A stretch of DNA of 41,064 bases from Lentisphaeria bacterium (GCA_022768375.1 JALEMG010000024.1:1-41064), one strand, 5' to 3'. Numbered from the stretch's first letter, positions 1-8,315 are shown. Translations and numbers: made by a program. Notes: a model not told the origin generated them from the sequence alone.

Positions 1-84
1 ACATCAGGTTCTGGCGGCTGTCAAACGGCAAACGGAATAAAAGCGACCAACGGGAGCGGTTATGCCGGATTGCCGCTTGACTGA
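1..84 (+). CDS. 3' end of an unidentified gene (partial)
   Basis: Frame 1 is open from the first base of the window to a TGA at 82-84. It encodes 27 residues rich in Gly, Ser, Thr and Asn, ending in GYAGLPLD. The base composition matches the coding parts of the window and differs sharply from the AT-rich sequence that follows. The rest of the gene lies outside the window, so no function can be assigned. It could also be chance reading of non-coding DNA. Confidence 0.3.
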   Translation, partial: TSGSGGCQTANGIKATNGSGYAGLPLD

Positions 85-152
85 CGACGGGTTCTGATGT
101 ATCTCGCTCTGATTTACCCACAAATTCCCGTGAAGACCCAAATTTTTTTAAA

Positions 153-167
153 TGTACCGTTGGTACA
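153..167. promoter_or_regulatory. Operator-like perfect inverted repeat
   Basis: TGTACC-GTT-GGTACA forms two perfect 6-base arms around a 3-base centre, in AT-rich intergenic DNA. Its size fits a dimeric repressor site, but no target gene is visible in the window and it could be chance. Confidence 0.25.
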
Positions 168-449
168 ATTGATGTTTTTGGAACCCCAAATTCCTTTGAC
201 TAAAACAAAACAAAACAAAAAATTTATAGACAAACTAAGGATAAGAAATAACAAATATATTTTTTTCATTTTTTATTCTCCATTCCTTTTTCTTTTTTTG
301 CGACCTACCATATCCTGCCGTTGAGTTCGCTCGTCATCTTCCGGCATCCCTCTTTGCCTATGTGATCAGGATGGCATTAAAAAAAATCAATCCGGCAGAT
401 CGCGGCAGAATATAGCCCCCGAGAACCATATTTCGACCAAAACGGGGGA

Positions 450-474
450 AAAACGGGGAAGAACGGGCCGTTTT
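450..474 (-). terminator. Possible terminator after tRNA-Arg
   Basis: AAAACGG at 450-456 pairs with CCGTTTT at 468-474. On the minus strand this lies about 12 bases past the tRNA 3' end and the descending arm ends in a short T run. The stem is only 7 base pairs with an 11-base loop, so the call is weak. Confidence 0.3.
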
Positions 475-485
475 CAGGGTAAAAA

Positions 486-561
<76 letters not shown>

Positions 562-580
562 ACATCCGAAACCGTCCTAT

Positions 581-609
581 AATATGCTACCGCGAAACGT
601 TTTTTTCAA
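581..609 (-). promoter_or_regulatory. Sigma70-type promoter for tRNA-Arg
   Basis: On the minus strand, TTGAAA (complement 604-609), a 17-base spacer and CATATT (complement 581-586), about 20 bases before the tRNA 5' end. It matches the promoter pattern recurring in this window. Confidence 0.55.
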
Positions 610-625
610 GCGAGAGGAATAACTT

Positions 626-1438
626 TCAGCGTCCGGGACGCACCGGAGGGACCCCGGGAGCCGCCAACTGCGGCTTCGGCTGCAACTCCAGCAACGCAGT
701 GTGGTCGAAATGCATATTCACGCTGTCCCGGTTGAAGTAGGATACCACCAGAATCACCAGAAACGCCACAATCCCGATCACCACGACCGCCGCCGCCGCC
801 GGCAGACATATCTCAAGCCATCCCCGGCGGTTCACCGTTTCCGGTTCGTCGTCCGCGATCATCGCGCCCGGAAGATTCTCCGGCACCTCCCGGCGCAGCG
901 CACGCCACGGACGCACCAACTCCTCCTCCTCCTCCGACGAAATATGGTAGAGCGCACACAATTTCCGCAGATAGGCCAAAACGTACACCTGCTGCGGCAG
1001 ACTGGATAAATCCCCGTGCTCCAGCGCGTTCAGATACCGTTTCCGAATCTGAGTCTCCCGCTCCACATCCTCCAGCGTCAAATTCGCGTGCAGCCGCGCT
1101 TCCTTCAGGATATCCGCGGTCTCCTGCCGATCGACGGCCGCCAGCGGGTCTTCTCCGCGTTTCCGACGGAACGACAGGAAGTGGCGAAGCGGACTCCCCC
1201 CCCCTGCCTCGGGTGATTCCTCCCCGGAATCGTCCGTCTCGGATGATCCGTCCGCGGCCGAGAGCGCCTCCAACTCCCCGTCCCGCGAAATTTCGTCCGC
1301 AACGGCGGAAACAGCCTCCTCCGGTCGGCCCGGATCGGCCGAAACGTCCGCCGCCCGTCCCCGATCGGAAAGTTCGGCAAAGAGATCGTCTTCCCGATCC
1401 GAAGCTGCCTCCGACATCCGGGTCCCGAAATCCAACAT
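626..1438 (-). CDS. RodZ-like membrane protein with N-terminal HTH domain
   Basis: About 270 residues. An acidic, low-complexity N-terminus precedes a helix-turn-helix domain of the RodZ/HTH_25 type at about residues 105-165 (LTLEDVERETQIRKRYLNAL), then a charged linker and one strongly hydrophobic transmembrane helix near 204-232. Only about 35 residues follow, so the periplasmic domain of classical RodZ is missing or very short. Family members link MreB or other cytoskeletal partners to the membrane; that role here is inferred. The chosen ATG at 1438 has AGGAG upstream. A TTG at 1471 would overlap the ftsK stop but has no ribosome binding site. The gene follows ftsK closely and is probably cotranscribed. 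Confidence 0.75.
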   Translation of the reverse strand: MLDFGTRMSEAASDREDDLFAELSDRGRAADVSADPGRPEEAVSAVADEISRDGELEALSAADGSSETDDSGEESPEAGGGSPLRHFLSFRRKRGEDPLAAVDRQETADILKEARLHANLTLEDVERETQIRKRYLNALEHGDLSSLPQQVYVLAYLRKLCALYHISSEEEEELVRPWRALRREVPENLPGAMIADDEPETVNRRGWLEICLPAAAAVVVIGIVAFLVILVVSYFNRDSVNMHFDHTALLELQPKPQLAAPGVPPVRPGR

Positions 1439-1467
1439 ATCCTGCTTTGCTCCTATGATTGATTTTT

Positions 1468-3963
1468 TCAACCGATATCCACGCCGTCAAAGACCAGAAT
1501 GTCCCGCTTGCTGCCGCTGCCCGACGGCGGTCCGACAATCCCGCGCTCCTCCATCTGGTCGATCAGTTCGGCGGCCCGGTTGTAACCGATCTTCAGCCGC
1601 CGCTGGAAATAACTGGTGCTGGCCTTGCGGTCGAGAATCACCACCTCCAGCGCCCGGCGCATGGTGTCGTCGTCGCCCGGACGCAGATATTTTTTCAGAA
1701 TCGGCGCGATATCCGCCCGGTCCTCGTCGTCGATCGGCACATAATCCTCCTCGTCCTCCGCCTCGCCGTCATCGGGTTCGATCAGCACGCTGTCGTTGAA
1801 ACGCTGCGGGGCCTGATCGGAGACGAACTTGACCACGTTCTTGATATCCTCGTCCTTGACCCATGCGCCCTGCACCCGTTCCAGTTCCATGCTGGAGGTG
1901 GTCATGACCAGCATGTCGCCGGTACCCAGCAGCCGTTCCGCGCCGGGGGTGTCCAGCACCACCTGGCTGTCCACCCGGCTGCGCACCTGAAAGCAGAGGC
2001 GGGTCGGCAGATTGGCCTTGATGACGCCGGTGATGATGTTGGTGCTGGGCCGCTGAGTGGCCACGATGATATGGATTCCGGCCGCCCTGCCCTTCTGGGC
2101 GATGCGGGTGATATTGCTCTCCACATCCTTTTTCGCCTCGGTCATCATCAGATCGGCCAACTCGTCCAGAATGATGACCAGAAGCGGCATTTTCGCCGGG
2201 ATCGGTTTGCCCTCATGATCCAATTCCGGTTCCTCCGGGATGGGACGGCGGTTGAATTCGGAAAGTTTCTTCACTCCGACTTTGGCCAGCACATGGTAAC
2301 GGCGGTCCATCTCGTTGGCCGCCCAGCGCAGCGCGATGGGAACTTTGGCCGAATCGTTGATGATCGGGGTGAGCAGATGCGGCAGGGTCTTGTAGGCGTC
2401 GAATTCCACGATCTTGGGATCGACCATGATCAGCCGCAACTCCTCCGGACTGAATTTGAACAGCAGACTGGTAATGATGGAGTTGGAGCAGACGCTCTTG
2501 CCGGTGCCGGTGGCGCCGGCGACCAGCATGTGCGGCGCTTTGGCCAAATCGAGGATCACCGGTTTGCCGGCGACGTTCTTGCCCAGTGCCAGCGGGATCT
2601 CCGCCTTGCTGTTGCGCCACTCCTCGCTCTCCATCACCGAACGCATGAACACCGCTTCCGGTTTGGAGTTGGAGACCTCGACGCCCACCACCGAACGTCC
2701 GGGGATCGGCGCCAGCACCCGAATGCTGGTGGCCGCAAGATCCATGCGGATGTTATCCTGTATCTGTTCCACTTTCTTGACACTGATGCCGGGGTCGAGC
2801 GTGATCTCATACCGGGTGACCCGCGGCCCGGAAACGTAGCCCGTCACCCGTCCGGCAATGGCGAAATCGTCCAGCGTCTGCTGGATCCGGCTCTTGGCCA
2901 GTTCGATCGCGTCCATGCTTTCGCCGTTGACATCCTTGCCCTGCGCCAGCATACTCACCAGCGGCAGAACGAATTCACCGTACTCGCCCTGAAGTTTCTC
3001 TCCGGCCTTGACCACCTGTTTGCCCACTTCCGGAGTCTCCAGCATTACCGGTTTGGCAGCGGCAGTCGAGGCGGCGGCCGCCGGTTCCGGCGCGGCTTCC
3101 GGCTCGTTGAGCAAGGGAAGATCATCCGCGCCGCGCGTCGATTCCGCCGAGGGCGCCGGATCGGGTTCATCCGGAGAACCCGAAATATTCAGCAGTTCCG
3201 CCAAACGGGACCGTTTTTTCACCGGCGCGGGTTCGTACGGTTCGTCATCCTCCTCCGGCTCGTCACCCTCCCGCTCGAATTCTGTCTGCCGACGGCGCTC
3301 CTGATACTCACGAAGCGAACGGGAGGCGCCCTCCATCATCTCCCCGCCCGGCGCGAACACATACCGGCGCATCAATTCATGCCAGTCGGACGCGTACATC
3401 ATCACGCCGCCCGCACCGACCATGACCCAGCCCACGATCAGCGTGCCGACCGCGCCGATGAGATTGCGCAGACATCCCGGCGGCAGATCGCCGTACGGCG
3501 GCGCGGCGAAAAACTGTCCGATGACGCCGCCGGACAGCACCAGCAGCGGTTCCTCCTGCCGTCCCAGCCCCAAATTGCGGGCGATCCCGGCGAACGGCTC
3601 GGGGGAGATGGCGAACAGCAGCATCGCCCCCGCCGTGACCAGCGCGGAGCCGCTGAGAAAAATCCCCGTCCGTCCGGCATCCGGCAGCAGCATCCGCAGC
3701 GCCCGGAGCATGTAGATCAGCACCACGATGTATCCGGCAAATCCGCAGTACACCAGCAGAATGTGGGAGAACCGCGCCCCCAGCACCCCGATCCAGTTCT
3801 CCGGGACCGCCGCAACTCCGCCGCTGAACGCGTTCCAGTCCCGGGGGGAATAGGAGATCAGCGACAGCATGGCCAGCACCATGACGATGCAGAAAAACAC
3901 ATCCCGCAGCCGCAAGCCGTGCGACTCGCCGCCGGAACCGGATTTTTCGACTTCCCGGATCAA
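1468..3963 (-). CDS. ftsK: DNA translocase FtsK/SpoIIIE
   Basis: An 831-residue septal DNA pump that moves chromosome termini through the closing division septum. Four hydrophobic segments lie in the first ~190 residues, followed by an acidic/proline-rich linker (~200-350). The RecA-like motor has a Walker A motif GATGTGKS near residue 482 and Walker B LLVIILDELADL near 595. The C-terminus carries the winged-helix gamma domain (about 760-831, e.g. STSYFQRRLKIGYNRA), which in this family reads KOPS/SRS-type orientation sequences. Start: TTG at 3963, because AAGGAG sits 7 bases upstream; a longer TTG start at 4032 has no binding site and lies inside the promoter. Usual length and domain order for the family. 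Confidence 0.95.
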   Translation of the reverse strand: MIREVEKSGSGGESHGLRLRDVFFCIVMVLAMLSLISYSPRDWNAFSGGVAAVPENWIGVLGARFSHILLVYCGFAGYIVVLIYMLRALRMLLPDAGRTGIFLSGSALVTAGAMLLFAISPEPFAGIARNLGLGRQEEPLLVLSGGVIGQFFAAPPYGDLPPGCLRNLIGAVGTLIVGWVMVGAGGVMMYASDWHELMRRYVFAPGGEMMEGASRSLREYQERRRQTEFEREGDEPEEDDEPYEPAPVKKRSRLAELLNISGSPDEPDPAPSAESTRGADDLPLLNEPEAAPEPAAAASTAAAKPVMLETPEVGKQVVKAGEKLQGEYGEFVLPLVSMLAQGKDVNGESMDAIELAKSRIQQTLDDFAIAGRVTGYVSGPRVTRYEITLDPGISVKKVEQIQDNIRMDLAATSIRVLAPIPGRSVVGVEVSNSKPEAVFMRSVMESEEWRNSKAEIPLALGKNVAGKPVILDLAKAPHMLVAGATGTGKSVCSNSIITSLLFKFSPEELRLIMVDPKIVEFDAYKTLPHLLTPIINDSAKVPIALRWAANEMDRRYHVLAKVGVKKLSEFNRRPIPEEPELDHEGKPIPAKMPLLVIILDELADLMMTEAKKDVESNITRIAQKGRAAGIHIIVATQRPSTNIITGVIKANLPTRLCFQVRSRVDSQVVLDTPGAERLLGTGDMLVMTTSSMELERVQGAWVKDEDIKNVVKFVSDQAPQRFNDSVLIEPDDGEAEDEEDYVPIDDEDRADIAPILKKYLRPGDDDTMRRALEVVILDRKASTSYFQRRLKIGYNRAAELIDQMEERGIVGPPSGSGSKRDILVFDGVDIG

Positions 3964-4004
3964 AACGATTCTCCTTGACTTATCTGCCAATATTCCGCAA
4001 CGGT

Positions 4005-4032
4005 AATATAGTCCATCTGCCGTCGATTGCAA
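4005..4032 (-). promoter_or_regulatory. Promoter of ftsK
   Basis: On the minus strand, TTGCAA (4027-4032), a 16-base spacer and TATATT (complement 4005-4010), about 40 bases before the TTG start of ftsK. Confidence 0.55.
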
Positions 4033-4114
4033 GAAAAAACTTCACTTTTTCCGAACTTTCGATCTCCGGCGCGGGGATGTTTCCGACTTGGCGGCCTTGC
4101 CGCGGACGGGGGTG

Positions 4115-4142
4115 TTGATTTTTCGGCCCATCGACGTATATT
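4115..4142 (+). promoter_or_regulatory. Promoter of the thioredoxin gene
   Basis: TTGATT (4115-4120), a 16-base spacer and TATATT (4137-4142), about 40 bases before the thioredoxin start codon. It is divergent from the ftsK promoter. Confidence 0.5.
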
Positions 4143-4182
4143 GAAAAACGCGGAGCAAATCATCATTCACAGGGAGGAAATC

Positions 4183-4497
4183 ATGGCGGTCACCGAAATC
4201 ACTCCGGCGCAATTCGCGGCTCTCACCGCGCGCAAAGATCACACTGTACTGGTCAAATTTTATGCCGACTGGTGCGGCCCGTGCCGGCAGTTCGCCCCGA
4301 TTCTGAGCGAATTCGCCGCCGCCCACCCGGAGATCACCGTGGCGGAAATGAACATCGAGACCCCGGAGAACGTGCCGCTCGTCGCGGAACTCCACATCGG
4401 TACCATCCCCACCGTCATGCTGTTCCGCGCCGGACAGCCGGTCAAGCGGATCAGCGGCTTTTTAAGCAAAAGGGACCTCGACGGACTCGGGCTGTAA
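4183..4497 (+). CDS. trxA: Thioredoxin
   Basis: A 104-residue single-domain thioredoxin, the usual length for the family, with no signal peptide and so probably cytoplasmic. The active site WCGPC is at residues 30-34 and the cis-proline loop is GTIPTVMLF. It reduces disulfides in client proteins at the expense of thioredoxin reductase. Start: ATG at 4183, preceded by GGGAGGAAATC. An upstream in-frame extension to 4027 is excluded because it would cover the promoter and has no thioredoxin homology. Transcribed alone, convergent with the LpoB cluster. Confidence 0.92.
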   Translation: MAVTEITPAQFAALTARKDHTVLVKFYADWCGPCRQFAPILSEFAAAHPEITVAEMNIETPENVPLVAELHIGTIPTVMLFRAGQPVKRISGFLSKRDLDGLGL

Positions 4498-4520
4498 ACG
4501 GGGATGCCGCATCACCAAAA

Positions 4521-4548
4521 ACCGGGAGCGCGACTGCCGCCTCCCGGT
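4521..4548. terminator. Bidirectional hairpin between convergent genes
   Basis: ACCGGGAG (4521-4528) pairs perfectly with CTCCCGGT (4541-4548) across a 12-base loop, between the 3' ends of the convergent thioredoxin and lpoB-like genes. There is an A run on the left and no T run on the right, so it may work best for the minus-strand operon. Confidence 0.55.
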
Positions 4549-4566
4549 CCGCGGATCGCGGTGCGA

Positions 4567-5208
4567 TCACCAGCCGAATGTGCCGCGCTCCTTCATGTAG
4601 CCCAACTGCTTGGTGAACTTCCAGATGATTCGGCCGGTTTTGATATCGGCCATCTCCATCACGAACGTGCGGACCACGGCTTTCTTGCTGCCGTCGAGCA
4701 CCGTATTGGAGATCACTTTGGGACGAAGCACCAGCCGGGCGGCCTGCAAAGTCCCGCGCTTGGCCACGGTGCGCTGATCGAAATTGTCGTCGTTCTCCAG
4801 TTCCCGGGAGGCGGCGATCGCACCGGTTCGTCCGGCGCCCTCCGCCATCGTCACATCGACTTTGCCGGCGTTGAGCAGTTCCTCGTTGAGCATGTCGGTC
4901 AATTCCGAAACGTTGAGGTCCGGATCGTCGGTATCGTTGATCACCCGGTCCAGTTTCAGCACCGGAATGGCGTCCGCGTCGTTCATCTCCTGCTTGTACT
5001 GCCGCAGAAAGGTGTTGAACTTCACGTTGGTCATGGCGCCTTTCACCGCCACCGCCGCGACTTCGCGGTACTCCTCGCTGGAAACCGCCCGATCCTGCCG
5101 GATGCCCGTTTTGACGCTGGCCGGATCGTAGATCGTCGTGGTGGTGCTGCATCCGCTCCACAGAGCCGCCGCGGCGGCAACACCGCCGAGAAAAGTGCAC
5201 TTGCGCAT
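4567..5208 (-). CDS. lpoB: Penicillin-binding protein activator LpoB-like lipoprotein
   Basis: 213 residues. A short lipoprotein signal ends in LWSGC, with the lipidated Cys at 20. The mature part contains features of the LpoB family: AVAVKGAMTNVKFNTF near the start, a repeated SELTDMLNEELL-type helix, and the closing strand pattern MADIKTGRIIWKFTKQLGY. LpoB is an outer-membrane lipoprotein that stimulates PBP1b during peptidoglycan synthesis in E. coli. AAAGGAG lies 10 bases upstream of the ATG. Last gene of a three-lipoprotein operon, 22 bases after the YcfL-like gene; that neighbourhood supports the assignment. The PBP partner is not in this window. Confidence 0.82.
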   Translation of the reverse strand: MRKCTFLGGVAAAAALWSGCSTTTTIYDPASVKTGIRQDRAVSSEEYREVAAVAVKGAMTNVKFNTFLRQYKQEMNDADAIPVLKLDRVINDTDDPDLNVSELTDMLNEELLNAGKVDVTMAEGAGRTGAIAASRELENDDNFDQRTVAKRGTLQAARLVLRPKVISNTVLDGSKKAVVRTFVMEMADIKTGRIIWKFTKQLGYMKERGTFGW

Positions 5209-5230
5209 GATTGGGAATCTCCTTTGATGA

Positions 5231-5686
5231 TTAGTTGGATTCTTTCAGACTGACCTTGAAATCGTTGCAGGATTTGTCCGGAGCCACCGACTGCAGATAC
5301 AGCGTTTCCCCGGGCATGACCGTGGCATCCTGCCAATCGGACAGCACACTGTCCACCGCCATGCCGTCGCTGTTGAACCAGACGAACTTATACCGGATCT
5401 TGTACGGATTTTCGCCGGTGATTCCGCTCCACAATTCGGAGAAGAAACCGGTCCGGGCGTTCTCCGCCGCCACCTGGACCCGCAGAAATCCGTCCGCGGT
5501 CCGCGATGTGTTGACCAGTCGGATCACCAGCCGGTCCCGGAGAAAGCGGTCCGTAATGAACCGGGATTCTCCCACCGCGTGGACACGCATGGACTTGTCG
5601 GCATTTTCGGTCGTGTTGACCGTGTCCTGACAACCGGCGAAAATCAGCATCGCCGCCATGCCGCCGAATAAAATCGCGTTTTTCAC
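5231..5686 (-). CDS. YcfL-like (DUF1425) lipoprotein
   Basis: 151 residues. A GTG start at 5686 is chosen because AAAGGAGG (5693-5700) lies just upstream; the longer reading frame to 5761 runs into the preceding gene. The signal peptide ends in LIFAGC with Cys19 as lipidation site. The mature domain (VRLVNTSRTADGFLRVQVAAEN ... YKFVWFNSDGMAVDSVLSDWQDATVMPGE, residue stretches shown in part) has the beta-sandwich pattern of YcfL/DUF1425, which sits beside lpoB in enterobacteria too. Function is unknown; the context suggests a role with LpoB in cell-wall synthesis. 13 bases separate it from the COG3014 gene. Confidence 0.75.
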   Translation of the reverse strand: MKNAILFGGMAAMLIFAGCQDTVNTTENADKSMRVHAVGESRFITDRFLRDRLVIRLVNTSRTADGFLRVQVAAENARTGFFSELWSGITGENPYKIRYKFVWFNSDGMAVDSVLSDWQDATVMPGETLYLQSVAPDKSCNDFKVSLKESN

Positions 5687-5699
5687 CTCGCACCTCCTT

Positions 5700-7202
5700 T
5701 TACTTGGATGAAAACGGCAAAATTTGAACCGCCACATTGTGCGGACTTGGCGCATTGACAAAAAGAATCGCGGACCGACAGCGGTCGGGCAGCGTCACGG
5801 TCCGCTCCAAATTCCCCCGCGGCCCCGTCAGCGCAATGACGACGCGCCGGTCCGCCGGCATGGGGAACTGAGTCAGCAGAAACTCCTTGGGCAGACTCTC
5901 CCAGCACCGGGTGTCCGCCGTATTCACGGCCGCGGTGTACAGCGACGCGGCGAGAAAAACGCCGGCGCCGAGCAGTTCATTCTCCTGAGCCGCCGCATAC
6001 GTCGCCGCATACTTGGCGGCCTCCTTGAGCGCCGTGCCCACGGCGATGCGGACGATCATCATCGGCAGACGCTCCTCGAACTCCTGAGCCAGTATCCCGT
6101 CCATGTCCGAAATGGGCAATGTTTCGTACTCCGCGCCCCCGGCGGCCGCGGAGATCCGAGTGAACGGCGCGTCGTAGAATTCGCACATCGGCCACGCCGT
6201 CATGATGGGGAAATAAACGGATATTTGCCTCAGAGCGGCTCCGCGGCCGTGAGCGGCGATCACATACACGCAGTCCCGGTCCAGTGGAAAGGGGAACGGC
6301 GTTTCATTCTGCAGTCCCGCCGGAAACGGACGACCGGACCGGGCCAGCGCGGAAACGTAGTATTTGCGGACCATCGGATTACCCGGCATCGCCGCGTACA
6401 GCCGCCGGAAGTCGATCCGGGCGTTGTCGAAGTTCCCGTCCCGGACCGAGCCCAGCCCGGAGAGAAAGATCGCCAGCGGGTTGAGAAATCCGCCGTACCC
6501 CTTGTGGGCGATGCGGCGCACGTCCTGCAGGCCGGAAGCGAACTCGGTGTTGCGGTCGTCCCCGATCATCTTGTCTTCCGTCGCCGACTTCTCCGCCCGC
6601 TCCACCGTGCTCCGGTCCTGCCGCTTCGCCGCGGCGAGTTCCGCTTTCTGCTGCTCGAAAAATTCCCGATACTCGTCCTGAACCTTTTTCTGTTCGGCGC
6701 GAAGTCGGCGCAACTGAGCCCGAAACGCATCCTCTTTGCCCATGCCGAGATAAGCCAGCGACTTGTAGACGGCCAGCGCCATCCGGTCCCGGCACCACCC
6801 GCGATACGGCAGGGCGTTGGGATTGGTCAGCGCCGAACCGGTCTCCGCGCCGACGTCCCGGAGGCTGATCCGGGCCCGCTCATCGTAACCGGTGATCAGT
6901 GTTTCCGCCAGTCGGAACTGCTCCAGACTCTCCCGCCAGCGGCCCATGACGAAGTTGAGGCTTCCGGCTTCCAGACGCCAGACCAGTTCGTCGCCGGTAC
7001 CGACGACGGAGGTGTCGAACCACGAGGAGTCATCCAGACGCTCCTCGACCACCTGCAGCGCCTCCCCGCCCCGGCCACCGCAGTACGCCGCCATCACCGG
7101 CTCCTTCTGCAAATGGGAATTGACCACGGTCGAGCAACCCGTGGACAGCAGCACGAGCCAGATCACGGCCGAGATTCCGCAAACGTCGATCAGCGGCTTC
7201 AT
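5700..7202 (-). CDS. COG3014-family lipoprotein
   Basis: 500 residues. The lipoprotein signal ends in VLLSTGC with Cys23. The mature protein has TPR-like helical stretches (about 60-300, including a Lys/Glu-rich coiled coil near 175-235) and a conserved central block with NPLAIFLSGL, typical of COG3014 proteins encoded next to LpoB and YcfL. Molecular function is unknown; a role in organising the LpoB/YcfL system at the outer membrane is inferred from synteny. ATG at 7202 is preceded by GGGAG, while upstream in-frame codons lie in the promoter region. First gene of the operon, with a promoter at 7268-7296. Confidence 0.75.
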   Translation of the reverse strand: MKPLIDVCGISAVIWLVLLSTGCSTVVNSHLQKEPVMAAYCGGRGGEALQVVEERLDDSSWFDTSVVGTGDELVWRLEAGSLNFVMGRWRESLEQFRLAETLITGYDERARISLRDVGAETGSALTNPNALPYRGWCRDRMALAVYKSLAYLGMGKEDAFRAQLRRLRAEQKKVQDEYREFFEQQKAELAAAKRQDRSTVERAEKSATEDKMIGDDRNTEFASGLQDVRRIAHKGYGGFLNPLAIFLSGLGSVRDGNFDNARIDFRRLYAAMPGNPMVRKYYVSALARSGRPFPAGLQNETPFPFPLDRDCVYVIAAHGRGAALRQISVYFPIMTAWPMCEFYDAPFTRISAAAGGAEYETLPISDMDGILAQEFEERLPMMIVRIAVGTALKEAAKYAATYAAAQENELLGAGVFLAASLYTAAVNTADTRCWESLPKEFLLTQFPMPADRRVVIALTGPRGNLERTVTLPDRCRSAILFVNAPSPHNVAVQILPFSSK

Positions 7203-7267
7203 TTCAACTCCCGAACAGACGGGGCGGAACCATCTTCCTCCCCGGACCAAACACAAACACGGCGTGT

Positions 7268-7296
7268 AACGTATCACGGCTTCCCCGGGATTGCAA
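7268..7296 (-). promoter_or_regulatory. Promoter of the COG3014-ycfL-lpoB operon
   Basis: On the minus strand, TTGCAA (7291-7296), a 17-base spacer and TACGTT (complement 7268-7273), about 65 bases before the operon's first start codon. Confidence 0.5.
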
Positions 7297-7356
7297 GTCC
7301 GACGGAGAAAAAAATCGCGTCTTGACCGCGCGCGGAAGAACTGGGAAACGGTCCCG

Positions 7357-8139
7357 TCAACGACACCGCAGCGCGCGGGAGAACTTCCACGGATTGTCGG
7401 TGCGGACTTCGTACGCCACCGGGAAGTCGCAGACTTTCCGATACTCCGCCGCCAGTTGGTCCAGTTCCGGCTGCGTCAGTTCAAACTTCTCGGTCAGATC
7501 GGTCAGATCGGTCAGAACATACTTCCAGTTCGGACGGCGGACGGAAATGGCACGTACCGTGGCCAGATCGATCCAGATGGAGTCCGCTCCGCCGTCCCCG
7601 GATTCCCGCCAGAGCACATTGCGCGGATGCATGCCGCCGTGAATATATCCTGCCGCATGGAGTTGCCCCAAACGGACGATATTTTCCTTCAGCAGAGCGA
7701 GCAAGGTGCCGCGCTGTTCCGGATGCTCGTGAAAATATTCCAGCGTCCGCGTCCCCTCCGCGAATGCGGTCACGAAATACGCTTCAAGCAGATTCAGACG
7801 GCGGCGCCGCTCCCCGCATGCCAGGATCTCGACCAGAGGGATGCCCAGTTTCGCAGCCGCGGCGAATCCCCGCGCCTCCCGCGCCGCCAGCGACGGACGG
7901 AACAAATAGCGCCAGAACCGCTTCTCGCGGTACACTTTGAACGCAACCCGGATATCCCCGTTTCCCCCCGGGACCGCCAGCGCCCGCACCTCTTTGAATC
8001 GGGTCCGGGACAGCATGTCCCCGATTCCGGCATCCCACTGCCCGCGGACGAACCGCCATTGCGCATCGAAGTCCCCTCGATTCCAGTGCCATGAGTGAAG
8101 CGTTGACATCACCTCGTCCGGCACGCCCGCCATTTCCAT
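7357..8139 (-). CDS. Kdo/WaaP-family lipopolysaccharide kinase-like protein
   Basis: 260 residues of a protein-kinase-like fold of the lipopolysaccharide kinase (Kdo/WaaP, PF06293) type: an N-lobe with AFKVYREKRFWRYLF (probable ATP-binding Lys), an alpha-C region rich in Arg/Glu, and the catalytic-loop equivalent YIHGGMHPRNVLW, then WIDLATVRA in the DFG position. Such enzymes phosphorylate Kdo or heptose in the LPS inner core. The catalytic-loop Asp is replaced by Gly (HGG rather than HxD), as in some InaA-like relatives, so activity is uncertain. The ATG at 8139 is preferred (GGAGG five bases upstream) over the ATG at 8190, whose binding site is too close. Divergent from the GT39 gene. Confidence 0.72.
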   Translation of the reverse strand: MEMAGVPDEVMSTLHSWHWNRGDFDAQWRFVRGQWDAGIGDMLSRTRFKEVRALAVPGGNGDIRVAFKVYREKRFWRYLFRPSLAAREARGFAAAAKLGIPLVEILACGERRRRLNLLEAYFVTAFAEGTRTLEYFHEHPEQRGTLLALLKENIVRLGQLHAAGYIHGGMHPRNVLWRESGDGGADSIWIDLATVRAISVRRPNWKYVLTDLTDLTEKFELTQPELDQLAAEYRKVCDFPVAYEVRTDNPWKFSRALRCR

Positions 8140-8214
8140 AATTTCCTCCGTAATATCCGCATGCTCTGCCGCGCCGCCGCCGGCATCCATACCTCCGGCG
8201 AACGCGCGTCCTTA

Positions 8215-8243
8215 AAGATAACTCCCCTCCGGGGCATTGTCAA
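8215..8243 (-). promoter_or_regulatory. Promoter of the LPS-kinase-like gene
   Basis: On the minus strand, TTGACA (complement 8238-8243), a 17-base spacer and TATCTT (complement 8215-8220). The -35 box is a perfect consensus match. Confidence 0.6.
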
Positions 8244-8315
8244 GCATTTTTCATTCCGCATCGCCGGAAAAACGCGCCGCGAGCGAAAAAGATGCCGCCG
8301 GAGAACAACAACGGC

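Larger units (their letters stand above)
85..485. other. AT-rich non-coding stretch
   Basis: About 400 bases without a convincing gene. From roughly 130 to 310 the sequence is rich in A and T runs, unlike the rest of the window. A 75-codon reading frame here (97-324) is low-complexity Lys/Phe/Leu/Ile-rich and has no ribosome binding site, so it is not called. The region contains a short perfect inverted repeat (153-167) and, next to the tRNA, a weak hairpin (450-474). Confidence 0.5.

Noticed and set aside
97-324. 75-codon frame in the AT-rich region
   Set aside because: Low-complexity Lys/Phe/Leu composition, no ribosome binding site, no family resemblance.
1459-3978. 839-codon frame antisense to ftsK
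   Set aside because: Shadow of a GC-rich gene: His/Arg/Gln-rich translation, while the opposite strand encodes an unmistakable FtsK.
5724-7325. 533-codon plus-strand frame opposite the COG3014 gene
   Set aside because: Arg/His/Pro-rich shadow frame; the minus strand encodes a lipoprotein with signal peptide, ribosome binding site and promoter.
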